Part shown: piece by piece, positions 54,480 through 64,000 of the stretch
Position numbering within the stretch: the first letter of the stretch is position 1
Layout of the letters: each line of letters starts with the position of its first letter
NCBI GenBank assembly: GCA_020051095.1
Contig: JAGVJN010000033.1
Span: 28,315-92,314, forward strand
Direction: 5' to 3'
From: Pseudomonadota bacterium
Lineage (GTDB): Bacteria > Pseudomonadota > Gammaproteobacteria > Legionellales > Legionellaceae
Length of the DNA: 64,000 nt
The notes under the pieces: model-generated
Told to the model about the DNA's origin: nothing
What the model saw: the letters and a program-made list of their open reading frames with translations, nothing else
The model's database searches: none
Position numbers and translations under genes: made by a program

Positions 54480-56633
54480 TTAATTATGTTTAACTGGCTT
54501 GCCAAACTTATCCAGCTCAACTTTTGCATAATTCGCCTTCCCTCTTCCCTCAACCGTCGTAATAGTTAGGGTGTTTGTTATAATCTTTGGCGTAATAAAA
54601 ATCAAGAGTTCTTCATTTTCAAAAGAGACCGTTCGATTTCTAAAGAGGTGACCAACTAGCGGTAATTCCCCTAAAAATGGGACACGATTAACCGCTTGAT
54701 TTTTCTCTTGCTCATAGATACCACCAAGTACAATTGTTTGTCCATTATTAACTAAAACATTTGTTTGAATTTCTTTGGTGTTAATAGCTGGCACGCCATT
54801 AAATGTTTGCGTGGATGGGATATCCTGATTAATTTGTAAATCCATCATGATTTTTCCATCCGGCGTAATTTGTGGCGTCACTTTTAAGCTTAATACAGCC
54901 TTTTTGAATGCAACCGCTGTTGCACCACTTGAGGTTGCTTGTTGATAGGGGATCTCCTGACCTGATTCAATGACTGCCGCCTGTTGATTGGTCGTAATGA
55001 GTCGAGGGCTTGCTATCACTTGACCTTTACTTTCTGTTTCAAGTGCCGATAATTCTAAATCAAGCAATATACCATCACCTAACTTAGCCAATGCAATACC
55101 AACCGAGGCGGGAGTACCCGTAACCGGTGCTGCAGCCAGATCGAGATTTAACCGGTTTGTCAACGGCGCAACGTTTGCGGGTGCAATCCCTTGCTCTAAC
55201 TGGTTAGCACCAGCCAGTGTACCACTTAAGTGGGTCGGGCGTGATATACCAAAACGTATCCCCAGATCTTGAGAAAAGTCTTTGGTAACTGTCACAATTC
55301 TTGACTCGATTAAAACCTGTTTAACAGGGATATCAAGTTTTGAAATGAGTTCACGCATCTCTTCAATTTTAGAGCTGGTATCTTGAATCCAAATGGTGTT
55401 CGTTCGAGTATCCACACTGACTGTGCCTCGGTCGGATAACAATGAATTGCTCTTATCTTTAATAAGACCTGCTATTTCGGAAGCTTTTGCATAGTTGATT
55501 TGAATTAAATCCGATCGCAAGGGTGCTAGTTTTTTAACTTCTTCTTGCGATTCAAGTTCTTTCTTTTCTCTCGCCATTATCTCAGTCGCAGGGGCAATTA
55601 ACATAACATTGCCATTTCTTCGTTTGTCTAATGATCGCGTGGTGAGAATGATATCTAAAGCTTGATCCCAAGGCACTTCATTAAGACGGATAGTGATATT
55701 TCCAGAAACAGAATCCGAAACAACCATATTAATACCTGTAAAGTCAGCTAATAGCTGTAGAACCGATCTGACCGGTATATCTTGGAAGTTTAGAGAAATT
55801 CGCTTGCCTGTAAATACTTTTTTCTTCAACTTAGCAGCCTTAATTTCTTCTTCTGTAAGTGGAAAAACATCGACGATAAAGTGATTATCAACCTGATAGG
55901 CGAAATGACCATAATCACCTTTGTTTTCCACAACAATTTCAGTACTGTTACCCACTTGTCGGGCAATAAACATTTCCGCTGGCGAATGAAAATCCCTGAC
56001 ATCATATTTATGTGACAATTGACTTGGCAAACGTGTGCTCTTCATATCAATATTAATTTTATTACCCACCTGAGTAACATCCACCGGCGTACCACTTTGA
56101 GACAGATCGATAATTAAGCGACCACCCTTTTTGCCAGTACCTCTAAATCGAAGGTCAGTTACACGATATCGCGCGTTAACGGGACCATTCGCAACAAACA
56201 CTTCCTTTGAAGGTTGCGATATTCGATCGATTTTTCCACTGATTGTTAACGAGTATGTATTACCATGACGATGGCCTGTATAAGCAACTGAATCGGATAA
56301 ATCAAGAATCGCCCTAACTCGATTACCCACACCTACAACTCGATATTTAAGTAATGTTGCTAATTTAATATCTTGCGTGCGGATATTGCCAGGCAATTCA
56401 TTTTCAGAATTGATAAAATCAAGCACTAACCTAGATGGCTTTTGCGTAATAAAACTTGCCGGCATTTGCGTTAACGGTTGACTAAATTTAAAATCCATGC
56501 GCACTCGATTATCGGGCAATGGTATCACCTTAACACCAACCAATGCGTTTTCCTTGGCTAAAGCCAGGCCTGGACTCATCATGAGTATTAACATAACGGC
56601 ACTGATTAATTTTCGCAAAGGACACTCCTTCAA
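54480..56633 (-). CDS. pilQ: Type IV pilus secretin PilQ
   Basis: The 717-residue outer-membrane secretin has a signal peptide (ending LALAKE), two AMIN-type peptidoglycan-binding regions (about 30-135 and 155-260), an STN domain (about 282-340, ISLNFQDIPVRSVLQLLADF), N1 domain and the secretin core (about 440-700) with VIASPRLITTNQQAAVIESGQEIPYQ and LVNNGQTIVLGGIYE. It is the last gene of pilMNOPQ, 1 bp after pilP. Confidence 0.96.
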   Translation of the reverse strand: MKECPLRKLISAVMLILMMSPGLALAKENALVGVKVIPLPDNRVRMDFKFSQPLTQMPASFITQKPSRLVLDFINSENELPGNIRTQDIKLATLLKYRVVGVGNRVRAILDLSDSVAYTGHRHGNTYSLTISGKIDRISQPSKEVFVANGPVNARYRVTDLRFRGTGKKGGRLIIDLSQSGTPVDVTQVGNKINIDMKSTRLPSQLSHKYDVRDFHSPAEMFIARQVGNSTEIVVENKGDYGHFAYQVDNHFIVDVFPLTEEEIKAAKLKKKVFTGKRISLNFQDIPVRSVLQLLADFTGINMVVSDSVSGNITIRLNEVPWDQALDIILTTRSLDKRRNGNVMLIAPATEIMAREKKELESQEEVKKLAPLRSDLIQINYAKASEIAGLIKDKSNSLLSDRGTVSVDTRTNTIWIQDTSSKIEEMRELISKLDIPVKQVLIESRIVTVTKDFSQDLGIRFGISRPTHLSGTLAGANQLEQGIAPANVAPLTNRLNLDLAAAPVTGTPASVGIALAKLGDGILLDLELSALETESKGQVIASPRLITTNQQAAVIESGQEIPYQQATSSGATAVAFKKAVLSLKVTPQITPDGKIMMDLQINQDIPSTQTFNGVPAINTKEIQTNVLVNNGQTIVLGGIYEQEKNQAVNRVPFLGELPLVGHLFRNRTVSFENEELLIFITPKIITNTLTITTVEGRGKANYAKVELDKFGKPVKHN

Positions 56634-56634
56634 A

Positions 56635-57150
56635 TTATTTTAATTTTAAAGTGATGATTTTCTTTTCCCATTTTCCAACAATCTTAATGGTTTCCTCTAG
56701 CTTTAAAGTTTCATCAGTTAACTGGATAATTCGGCCATAATTTTTGCCCATAAAGTCGCCAACTTTTACCCGGAAAATCCGACCATTCGGTGCTTGAATT
56801 AGTCCCCATCTCGCCTGACTATCATCTAGTGTACCGACAAATTTAAGGGAATCAAGTGCAAAGTTTTCTAAAGGCTGTTTAGGCCTTGATTGATCAGGGG
56901 CATTAACATCAACCTTTTCTTTCTGTTCCTCTCTCATTGGCGTAAATGGACTGCGTCGCTTTAAATGCTCAGGATAACTAAATTGATCGGGCACTTTAAA
57001 TTCAGGAATTGGTTCGACAGGTGCCCCTTTACGTTTCTTAACATCAAAAATATAACGATTTAAATCATCATGACTATCACTGCACGAAGTCAACGTGGCT
57101 AAGATAACACTAAACAAACAGACCTTTTTTATCTTATTGTAGTTAATCAT
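56635..57150 (-). CDS. pilP: Type IV pilus lipoprotein PilP
   Basis: The 171-residue lipoprotein has a lipobox at LTSC (Cys23). The HR domain follows with RSPFTPM near residue 64 and DSLKFVGTLDDSQARWGLIQAPNGRIFRVKVGDFMGKNYG (read in two parts), typical of PilP. It links PilN/PilO to the PilQ secretin. The start overlaps the pilO stop by 4 bp. Confidence 0.94.
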   Translation of the reverse strand: MINYNKIKKVCLFSVILATLTSCSDSHDDLNRYIFDVKKRKGAPVEPIPEFKVPDQFSYPEHLKRRSPFTPMREEQKEKVDVNAPDQSRPKQPLENFALDSLKFVGTLDDSQARWGLIQAPNGRIFRVKVGDFMGKNYGRIIQLTDETLKLEETIKIVGKWEKKIITLKLK

Positions 57151-57740
57151 ATCGCACGGTACCGGTAGATTTTAGCGGTGATGCTCATAACTAATAGCTC
57201 ACCTTGGTTATTATCCCTTTTAATGCGCTTTTCAATCACAAAGTCATGTAATGTAACAATTCGGCTTAATTGGGCAATTCGGCTTAAAAATATGGCTAAT
57301 TGATGATAGGAACCTACGACTGTAATTTTAATTGGTAACTCAATATAGAAATCAAATTGTTGTTCTGCTTGTGGTGCAAATAATTCAAAAGACAGACCAC
57401 TTTGTAATCCGGTTTTAGAAATATCTTCTAATAAACCAGGCATTTCATGTTTCGCTGGTAATTGTTGCAACATTTGACCAAATCGTTTTTGCATTTCAAC
57501 CAATTGTTCTTTATACACTGTCAAATTGACCGCTTGGCGTTGTTTGCGCTCAAATTCTCGTTTTAGTTCCGTTTCTTGCTGTTGCAAGAGACCGTATTGT
57601 TCCTGACTTGGCTTAATTAAAACCCAATAACCAATGGCAATAACAAAGATCGCACAAAGTAAGCATATGGCATACTTGACGGGAGCCGGCCATTGACCAA
57701 TGTTATCAAGTGTTAACTCATTAATGTTAATATCTGCCAT
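57147..57740 (-). CDS. pilO: Type IV pilus inner-membrane alignment protein PilO
   Basis: The 197-residue bitopic protein has one helix (about 25-45), then a coiled coil rich in Gln/Glu (EQYGLLQQQETELKREFERK) and a ferredoxin-like periplasmic end with PIKITVVGSYHQLAIFLSRIAQLSRIVTLHDF (two parts). It pairs with PilN. 15 bp after pilN. Confidence 0.94.
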   Translation of the reverse strand: MADININELTLDNIGQWPAPVKYAICLLCAIFVIAIGYWVLIKPSQEQYGLLQQQETELKREFERKQRQAVNLTVYKEQLVEMQKRFGQMLQQLPAKHEMPGLLEDISKTGLQSGLSFELFAPQAEQQFDFYIELPIKITVVGSYHQLAIFLSRIAQLSRIVTLHDFVIEKRIKRDNNQGELLVMSITAKIYRYRAI

Positions 57741-57755
57741 TATCGCTATCTCATA

Positions 57756-58301
57756 TCAAAGTGATTTTAGGTAGAAACTTAATACAAACTCATTCTTTTC
57801 CCGGATTTTTTGATTTTTTCTCTTTTTAATTTCCGTTAAAACCGGTGATTGAATCCACTTATCCTTTTCAATTTTTCTCATCAACAACGAAATGTTAGAA
57901 TTAGATTCAGAATAGCCATAAATGGTTACATAATTATCTTTTCTTTCGATCTTGGTGACATAAATAGCACTGGGCATAACCTCTACCAGCTCATCAAACA
58001 GATGCACTGTCAGCGGTCGAGTGGCTTGTAAATTTTGAACGATATTCATTCTTGAAATCAGAGCCTGCTTGACTTCCTTTAGCTTTTTGATTTCTGAAAT
58101 TTGACGATCAAAGCGATTAATTTCTTGTTTTATACGGTGATTTCTTTGTGTTTGATTGTCAATTAACGTATTCATATAATAGTTCGCTAAAACAACCACA
58201 CCAACCGCAGCAACAAGGACCCCAGCGATAAGCGTTGTAAATTGTTTCTTTTCTTGTTCGCGTTTAAGTTCGCGCCAGGGAAGTAGGTTAATTTCTGTCA
58301 T
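57756..58301 (-). CDS. pilN: Type IV pilus protein PilN
   Basis: The 181-residue protein starts MTEINLLPWRELKREQEKKQF, the PilM-binding INLLPWR motif, followed by one membrane helix (about 22-44) and a coiled coil. A start at 58331 would add ten residues before the motif; the ATG at 58301 overlaps the pilM stop by 4 bp and is the family start. Confidence 0.94.
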   Translation of the reverse strand: MTEINLLPWRELKREQEKKQFTTLIAGVLVAAVGVVVLANYYMNTLIDNQTQRNHRIKQEINRFDRQISEIKKLKEVKQALISRMNIVQNLQATRPLTVHLFDELVEVMPSAIYVTKIERKDNYVTIYGYSESNSNISLLMRKIEKDKWIQSPVLTEIKKRKNQKIREKNEFVLSFYLKSL

Positions 58302-59371
58302 TTGTCCAACTTCCTTAAGGCCAAGCCGCATGCAACCAATAAAGCGGGTGCATTTAGCTCCAGATCAGCCTGTTTTGAAGGTGGGTCTACATTCATATTT
58401 TTAAAAGGATTAAGGTGAGCAGTTGGAACGCTAACAGACGCTTCTACTGCTTTATCTAATCCAGGGGAACATGACACCCCACCAGCCAATAGAATGTAGT
58501 CGATATATTGATGAGAACTAGTTGAGAAGAAAAATTGTAACGTCCGCTTAATTTGTACCATGAGTGATTCTTGAAATGGTTGCCATACCTTTTTGTCAAA
58601 ATCATCGGGTTTCCCATGGATACACATTTGTGCGGCTTCATATTGGTTCACTTTATAAACTTTCATGATCGATTGAATTAACTGATTTCCACCAAATTCT
58701 TCTTCACGAGAAAATATAATTTTCATTCCATCTAGGACAAATAAATGGGTGTTCTTAGCGCCGATATCGACAATCGCAATAACTTTATCAACACCTTCTG
58801 CAGGAAGCTGCTGGGACACCTCAGCAACCACTCTTTCAACGGCATAAGATTCCACATCAATCACCATCGCTGTTAAACCGGCGAGATGAGCTACTTCAAC
58901 GCGATTATCAACATTGGTGGCGCGTGAGGCAACCATTAACACATCAAGCATGGAGGCATTTTTTGCCGAAGGTCCTATCACCTGAAAGTCTAGATTAATT
59001 TCATCAATTGAATAAGGAATATATTTGTCTGCTTCTAGAATAACAATCTCTTCCATTTCGTCTTCATTGAGTCCTTCATTTAGCTGAATGACACGTGTGA
59101 TGACAGCCGAATCAGGAATTGCAAAAGCGGCTTGCTTAGAGGTTAGCTTTTCCCTTGAAATAACGCGACGTATCGCATCGGCAACCATTTGATGGTTAAC
59201 AATCATCCCTTCTTCAAAGGCTTCTTCAGGCACAGGCTCTATGCCAAAACCCTTCACAGAATATTGGTCATTGTTTCTTTCTAACTCTAAGATTTTAACG
59301 GACTGCGAACTGATATCAATCCCGAGCATCGATTGTGATTTGGGGCCAAACCATTTCAGCACGACTCGCAA
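58298..59371 (-). CDS. pilM: Type IV pilus actin-like ATPase PilM
   Basis: The 357-residue cytoplasmic protein is actin-fold. Seen: GIDISSQSVKILELER (phosphate 1), QAAFAIPDSAVITRVI, AIVDIGAKNTHLFVLDG (phosphate 2) and YILLAGGVSCSPGLDKAVE (adenosine motif). It binds the PilN tail. First gene of pilMNOPQ; an AAGGGAG ribosome-binding site precedes the start. Confidence 0.96.
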   Translation of the reverse strand: MRVVLKWFGPKSQSMLGIDISSQSVKILELERNNDQYSVKGFGIEPVPEEAFEEGMIVNHQMVADAIRRVISREKLTSKQAAFAIPDSAVITRVIQLNEGLNEDEMEEIVILEADKYIPYSIDEINLDFQVIGPSAKNASMLDVLMVASRATNVDNRVEVAHLAGLTAMVIDVESYAVERVVAEVSQQLPAEGVDKVIAIVDIGAKNTHLFVLDGMKIIFSREEEFGGNQLIQSIMKVYKVNQYEAAQMCIHGKPDDFDKKVWQPFQESLMVQIKRTLQFFFSTSSHQYIDYILLAGGVSCSPGLDKAVEASVSVPTAHLNPFKNMNVDPPSKQADLELNAPALLVACGLALRKLDK

Positions 59372-59597
59372 CTCCCTTTTTATATTTGTTATTCTTAAAT
59401 AGGGTTGTACCCTAATCTTTTCATGTTAGCTGAAAGTTTAATAAATAGAAATAGATACGTTTAATTTATTGGTATGGATGGTCCAAAAAGATAATAACAT
59501 TAATCTATTAGATAATTTTTGCAAAAAAGTCTTGCATCATCGGTTTGGTAATGTTTTACTCTAGTTGTCTTTGATTGCATTAAAACAGGAGTTTTGC

Positions 59598-60380
59598 ATG
59601 ACTGATTTTCAGCTATTTATCAATGAATTAACACGTTTTCCTCTCAACTATCTCAAACAAGTTGGGTGCTCAATTTCGGAAGCTGACTTTACATCATTTA
59701 ATTCATATAAAACAGACTCAAAATACATTGAAAATCGTTTTGCACAGTTTAATGAAGAAGCTAAGAAATATGGCAGCGCTCGTATGCAATTAATTGAGTA
59801 TGTTGTCAAAGCGATTTGCAATTGGCGTGAGAGTGCCTACGACATTGACAAATTTACTCAAAATCGGGATAAACTCGAAAAATCAATGGGTGAATTGTTA
59901 GCAAACTTATCACTTTTATTAGAAACTTCTAACAGCAATAGCATTGAAATTGATTCTGAACAGCTAGGTCACTATTCTTTGATAGGTTTAAAACCATCAT
60001 GGACTAAAGCGAGTCGTGGCAATATTGCAATCACATCTTTTTTTGAAACAATAAAACCGATATATAAACAACAAGAAGATGTTAAAGCAATTTTAGATGA
60101 TCATTATAACTTTTTTGAAAAGTTAGCCAATAAATCGTCTGATACAAAAGCAGAAATACCACAACCTAACAAGGAATTGGAAGAAACCCAGTTAGCTTTG
60201 AAAAGCCTCCAACAAGAATACCAACAATTAAAAGAATTAAATGAACAGCTGCGAACTCAACAAGAAGCCTCAGCAAACACTTCCAAGGCCTTACCATCAC
60301 AGCTTGGGCTGCTAAAAGACACGACCAAACCCTCATCAGAGTCACAAAAACCAACTGTAACTATGAGTAAGTGGTTATAG
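59598..60380 (+). CDS. Unknown 260-residue coiled-coil protein
   Basis: I do not recognise this protein. It is soluble, with no signal peptide. The first 180 residues are mixed helical (KYGSARMQLIEYVVKAICNW, MGELLANLSLLLE); a coiled coil follows at about 195-235 (ELEETQLALKSLQQEYQQL, KELNEQL) and a Ser/Thr/Lys-rich tail ends in MSKWL. The ATG at 59598 has AGGAG 9 nt upstream. The gene sits between pilM and mrcA, which are normally direct neighbours. Confidence 0.8.
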   Translation: MTDFQLFINELTRFPLNYLKQVGCSISEADFTSFNSYKTDSKYIENRFAQFNEEAKKYGSARMQLIEYVVKAICNWRESAYDIDKFTQNRDKLEKSMGELLANLSLLLETSNSNSIEIDSEQLGHYSLIGLKPSWTKASRGNIAITSFFETIKPIYKQQEDVKAILDDHYNFFEKLANKSSDTKAEIPQPNKELEETQLALKSLQQEYQQLKELNEQLRTQQEASANTSKALPSQLGLLKDTTKPSSESQKPTVTMSKWL

Positions 60381-60498
60381 TGGTTAAAGACATTGGTGAC
60401 ACTTAATGAATGCTTAACCGTGTACTTATATGAAAAATTAGCTAATAATATTCATTTGCCGGTATAATACCGGGTAATTTACTTAATGTGCTAACATC

Positions 60499-62856
60499 AT
60501 GAAAAAAATTGGATACTTTTGGCGAACTGGTTTATGGGCGCTTATTAGCTTATCATTTGCGATTTTGCTGATGGTCATCATTCTATATATCTATGCCTCA
60601 AGCCAATTACCAGATGTTGAGTCGTTAAAAACGGTTCAGTTGCAAGTGCCATTACGCATTTATACTAAAGATGGTTTATTAATCCAGGAATACGGTGAAA
60701 AGAAACGTATTCCTGTCGATTATAAAGACATTCCGCAGGATCTTGTCCATGCCGTTCTGGCCACTGAAGACCAGCGATTTTTTGAACATCCTGGTGTCGA
60801 CATCATGGGTCTTGGTCGTGCTGCGATTAGCGTCATCCAATCCGGCAGTAAATCGCAAGGTGGTAGTACCATTACCATGCAAGTTGCTAGAAATTTCTTC
60901 CTCAGCCGCAAAAAGACCTATTTTCGAAAATTTAATGAAATTTTATTAGCCATCAAAATCGACCGTGAATTAAGTAAAGAAAAAATTCTTGAGCTGTATT
61001 TTAATAAGGTCTATTTAGGAAACCGTGCCTACGGCGTGGGCGCTGCAGCGATGGTCTATTATGGTAAGTCTCTTAAAGAACTAACCCTCGCCCAGAAAGC
61101 GATGATTGCGGGACTCCCTCAAGCACCTTCGACCCAAAACCCAATTGCTAATCCACTGGCCGCCAAAAAACGCCGGAATCATGTATTAGAACGATTATTA
61201 GAAGAAGGGTTCATCACAAAAGAAGCCTATGCCGAAGCCATCAACGAGCCTATCACCGCAAAATACCACGGAACAACCATTGACGTCGAAGCACCCTATG
61301 TGGCGGAGATGATACGTAACTCGTTGTACCAACATTTTGGACCAGATGCATACACAAAAGGATACAAAGTATACACCACCATTGATAGTAAAATGCAGCA
61401 TGCTGCTAATCAAGCAGTTGAGGATGGACTTATCGCTTATGATAAACGACATGGATATCGCGGACCAATTGCCAATGTTGGCGATGTCCATGAAGAAAAA
61501 ATGGATAGTGTTTACACCATTTTAAAGCAATATCCAATCATACAAGATTTAACACCTGCGGTCGTCGTGTCAGTCCAAAATAAGCAAGCCAAATTGCTTT
61601 CAAGACAGTCAACAAATATTCAATTAAATTGGTCAGGTATGAGCTGGGCACGCCCTACTCTACGCCATGGATGGGTAGGAAAATCACCTCAAACCGCCAA
61701 TGAAATATTAAAAGTAGGCGATGTCGTCTATGTGCGCAAAATTGGCGATGAGTGGGAGTTGGCACAACTTCCTGAAATTGAAGGTGCTTTAATTGCGATG
61801 CGTCCAAATGACGGCGCCATCCAAGCACTTGTCGGTGGGTTTAATTTCCAAAAAAGCAAATTCAACCGGGTTACCCAGATGGAGCGACAGCCAGGCTCAA
61901 GCTTCAAACCCTTTGTTTACGCTGCAGCGTTAAATAAGGGTTATACCTTAGCCACATTAGTAAACGATGCCCCTATCGTTATGCAAGATCCGTCCCAAGC
62001 GGGTTTATGGCGCCCTCATAATGCTAACCGTACCTTTGGTGGCCCAACTCGGCTAAAACAAGGTTTAATTCGATCACGCAACTTGGTTTCAATACGAATC
62101 CTAAACGATATCGGCATAGACTACGCCATCGACTTTATTTCAAAATTTGGATTTGATAAAAATTCCTTACCTAATTCATTATCGCTCGCATTAGGCAGCT
62201 TATCGGTGAGTCCTTTACAAATTGCGACGGCTTATTCGGTATTTGCTAATGGTGGCTATTTAGTGGATCCTTATCTTATCGTAAAAATTACAGACTCTGA
62301 TGGCAACATCATCCTCAAAGCAAATCCCGAAATTGCTTGTGCATTAGACTGTGATAAAAGGAAAACGAAAGCAAAACAAGTCATACCGAATGATTTGGCC
62401 TTCCTGATGACTACCGCTCTACGCGATGTCGTACAAAAAGGGACAGCCAGAGCAGCCAAAACACTTAAAAGAGAGGATATTGCTGGCAAAACAGGAACCA
62501 CCAACGAACAAGTCGATACATGGTTTTCAGGGTACACCCCTGATTTAGTTAGCACTGTCTGGGTTGGGTATGACAACCCTCGTTCAGTTCATGAGTATGC
62601 TGCCCAGCTGGCTCTTCCGATGTGGGTGGATTTTATGAAACGCATTATGGATAAACTGCCTATCAGAGATCTAGCGCCTCCTGCAAATGTCGTTGCGATT
62701 CCAATCGATGAGAATACAGGGCAACTTGCGAAAGCTAACCAACCTCACACAATCATTGAATTTTTCCGCGAAAATGAAAAGCCGAATGATGATACAGGAT
62801 ACACACCTGTCAACGATCAATTCGACCAAAGCGATGTGGAAGAGAATCTGTATTAG
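60499..62856 (+). CDS. mrcA: Penicillin-binding protein 1A (bifunctional)
   Basis: The 785-residue enzyme polymerises and cross-links peptidoglycan. It has one N-terminal anchor (about 10-34), a GT51 domain with VLATEDQRFFEHPGVD and GGSTITMQVARNF, the outer OB-like insertion (about 300-430), and the transpeptidase with SSFK (Ser467 nucleophile, Lys470), the SRN motif in IRSRNLVSI and KTGTT (Lys664). Complete with a Gln/Asp-rich C-terminus. Confidence 0.97.
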   Translation: MKKIGYFWRTGLWALISLSFAILLMVIILYIYASSQLPDVESLKTVQLQVPLRIYTKDGLLIQEYGEKKRIPVDYKDIPQDLVHAVLATEDQRFFEHPGVDIMGLGRAAISVIQSGSKSQGGSTITMQVARNFFLSRKKTYFRKFNEILLAIKIDRELSKEKILELYFNKVYLGNRAYGVGAAAMVYYGKSLKELTLAQKAMIAGLPQAPSTQNPIANPLAAKKRRNHVLERLLEEGFITKEAYAEAINEPITAKYHGTTIDVEAPYVAEMIRNSLYQHFGPDAYTKGYKVYTTIDSKMQHAANQAVEDGLIAYDKRHGYRGPIANVGDVHEEKMDSVYTILKQYPIIQDLTPAVVVSVQNKQAKLLSRQSTNIQLNWSGMSWARPTLRHGWVGKSPQTANEILKVGDVVYVRKIGDEWELAQLPEIEGALIAMRPNDGAIQALVGGFNFQKSKFNRVTQMERQPGSSFKPFVYAAALNKGYTLATLVNDAPIVMQDPSQAGLWRPHNANRTFGGPTRLKQGLIRSRNLVSIRILNDIGIDYAIDFISKFGFDKNSLPNSLSLALGSLSVSPLQIATAYSVFANGGYLVDPYLIVKITDSDGNIILKANPEIACALDCDKRKTKAKQVIPNDLAFLMTTALRDVVQKGTARAAKTLKREDIAGKTGTTNEQVDTWFSGYTPDLVSTVWVGYDNPRSVHEYAAQLALPMWVDFMKRIMDKLPIRDLAPPANVVAIPIDENTGQLAKANQPHTIIEFFRENEKPNDDTGYTPVNDQFDQSDVEENLY

Positions 62857-63040
62857 TCACTGTAAAGCTATTCAGTGCTGATGGAGCATCACATTGTCGA
62901 AGATAAGGTTAGGAACGATGATTTACTGATCCGACGCTTTATTAGAGCCAATCCCAAGCATATGGAATAATCAATGAAACGTTGGGTTAAACATAAAACC
63001 CATGGATTATATGGAATTTTTTAAATAAAAAGTGGTTTTC

Positions 63041-64000
63041 GGTAGTGTTTAAATAACTGTGTCATCTCTTTGAACTTGTTATAATTTCAACACTTAAAAG
63101 AGGTGATTATGAATAAGAATAAAGAGATAGATTTATCCAATTTTGATTTCAACGATTTTAAGGCAGAGGCCTTAACTCAATTAAAGTCTGGCCAGTCCCT
63201 TACTGGTAAAGACGGTATCTTAACCCCTCTGACTAAAGAGCTTCTTGAAGCAGCCTTGGAAGGTGAAATGAAGGCTCATATTTCTGATTGTCATGAGTCG
63301 GGCCTTAGCAATCGTCGCAATGGCAAAACATCCAAGTTAATGAAATCTACAACAGGTGCTTTTGAATTAGAGACTCGACGTGACAGAGAAGGACTTTTTG
63401 AGCCTGAAATTATTAAGAAGCGTCAAACGGTATTAAATGAGTCATTAGACACTAAAGTGCTGGCGTTATATGCCCTAGGTATGAGCTATGAAGCTATAAG
63501 TGAGCACCTGGCTGAAATGTATGGCCTTGACGTATCATCAGCTAAAATCAGTCTCATCACGGATAAATTGTTGCCTATGATTACCGAATGGCGCAATAGG
63601 TCATTAGAGTCTGTATATCCTATTGCCTTTTTAGACGCCATGCATTTTAAAGTACGCGTTGAGGGCAAAGTCACAAGTAAGGCATTTATGGCTGATTTAA
63701 AGCTTGTGTATAAAGCATCTAGCAAAGATTTAGCTGAGCATCATCTGCTTGAGCTAGAGGAGAAATGGGGCAAGAAATACCCAGCAGTTATGAAGTCATG
63801 GAATAATAACTGGGAAGCTTTATCTCAATTCTTCAAATACCCTGAGGAACTAAGACGCATCATTTACACCACAAATATCGTAGAGGGGTTCCATCGCCAA
63901 ATTCGCAAGTACACCAAAAACAAAGGCGCTTTTACTAGCGAAAATGCCCTGATAAAGCTTATTTATTGTGCTTGCCAAAAAGTACTGGAAAAATGGAATC
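63041..64000 (+). mobile_element. IS256-family insertion sequence, left part (continues past window)
   Basis: The transposase gene begins at 63109. The probable left terminal inverted repeat is ggtagtgtttaaataactgt (63041-63060) and following gtcatct, resembling IS256-type ends (ctgtgtcat). The exact outer boundary and the target duplication cannot be fixed without the right end, which lies beyond base 64000. Confidence 0.7.
63109..64000 (+). pseudogene. IS256-family transposase with in-frame internal deletion (C-terminus off window)
   Basis: Open from ATG 63109 to the edge (297 codons), with AAAGAGGTG before the start. N-terminal part: LTPLTKELLEAALEGEMKAH and the first catalytic Asp176 in FLDAMHFKVR. 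After GKVTS it jumps directly to KAFMADLKLVYKA, continuing EEKWGKKYPAVMKSW and TNIVEGFHRQ with the catalytic Glu259. Full-length relatives have about 80-90 residues between those blocks, including the second catalytic Asp (CxDGLKGF) and a conserved Cys/His. They are missing without a frameshift, so the enzyme should be inactive. Confidence 0.85.

Overview
The window is a gene-dense stretch of a gammaproteobacterial chromosome. It is fairly AT-rich, and almost every recognisable protein is of the Gammaproteobacteria type. The type II secretion genes stand alone as an F-G-H-I-J-K block, with mlaFEDCB-ibaG-murA, pilMNOPQ-aroKB-damX and several large lineage-specific proteins around them. This resembles the Legionellales (Legionella, Coxiella, Aquicella and relatives). 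That placement is inferred from gene content and style. No rRNA or species-level marker is present.

Layout. 1-4955: a minus-strand histidine operon (TrpR-like regulator, hisG, hisD, hisC, hisB, and hisH running off the left edge), read from a near-consensus sigma-70 promoter overlapped by a long imperfect palindrome. 5104-5570: a type IV pilin with a sigma-54 type promoter. 5788-6568: a decayed UbiD-family C-terminus followed by intact ubiX. 6640-8634: an unknown tail-anchored-like protein. 8641-9031: a non-coding interval with five DnaA-box-like sites, a candidate replication origin or DnaA-binding locus. 9032-10768: a small membrane protein, tag and pyrE. 10786-15198: a minus-strand six-gene run (small conserved protein, HtrA/DegS-like protease, cydP, cydA, cydB, cydX) that includes two very small oxidase genes. 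15633-20746: gloB, mltD, and a surface-glycan pair (nucleotide-sugar dehydratase plus UbiA-type prenyltransferase). 21090-22346: another unknown protein. 22300-30339: truD, Nif3-like, murA, ibaG, mlaBCDEF and prfC. 30409-30599: a GC-rich hexamer inverted-repeat element. 30798-34789: the T2SS block F to K.

34826-35944 encodes a secreted Sel1-repeat protein. 36119-42122 is a SulP transporter-dabA-dabB operon, a predicted energy-coupled inorganic-carbon accumulation system with all four zinc/active-site residues of DabA present. 42288-45086 holds an orphan HigA-type antitoxin, pdxJ, era and recO. 45186-48095 is a 969-residue unknown membrane-associated protein. 48108-49477 is ubiA-ubiC. 49564-54269 carries two FimT/GspH-type prepilins, a divergent holD, damX, aroB and aroK. 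54480-59371 is pilQPONM. 59598-60380 is an unknown coiled-coil protein inserted between pilM and the divergent mrcA (60499-62856). The right edge enters an IS256-family insertion sequence whose transposase has lost an internal block, including one catalytic aspartate.

Together the genes cover amino-acid, ubiquinone and pyridoxine synthesis, envelope maintenance (Mla, MurA, MltD, PBP1a), surface pili and type II secretion, microaerobic respiration (bd oxidase), and CO2/bicarbonate uptake. Four large unrecognised proteins scattered among housekeeping genes are candidates for lineage-specific or secreted proteins. No tRNA, rRNA or CRISPR array was seen.
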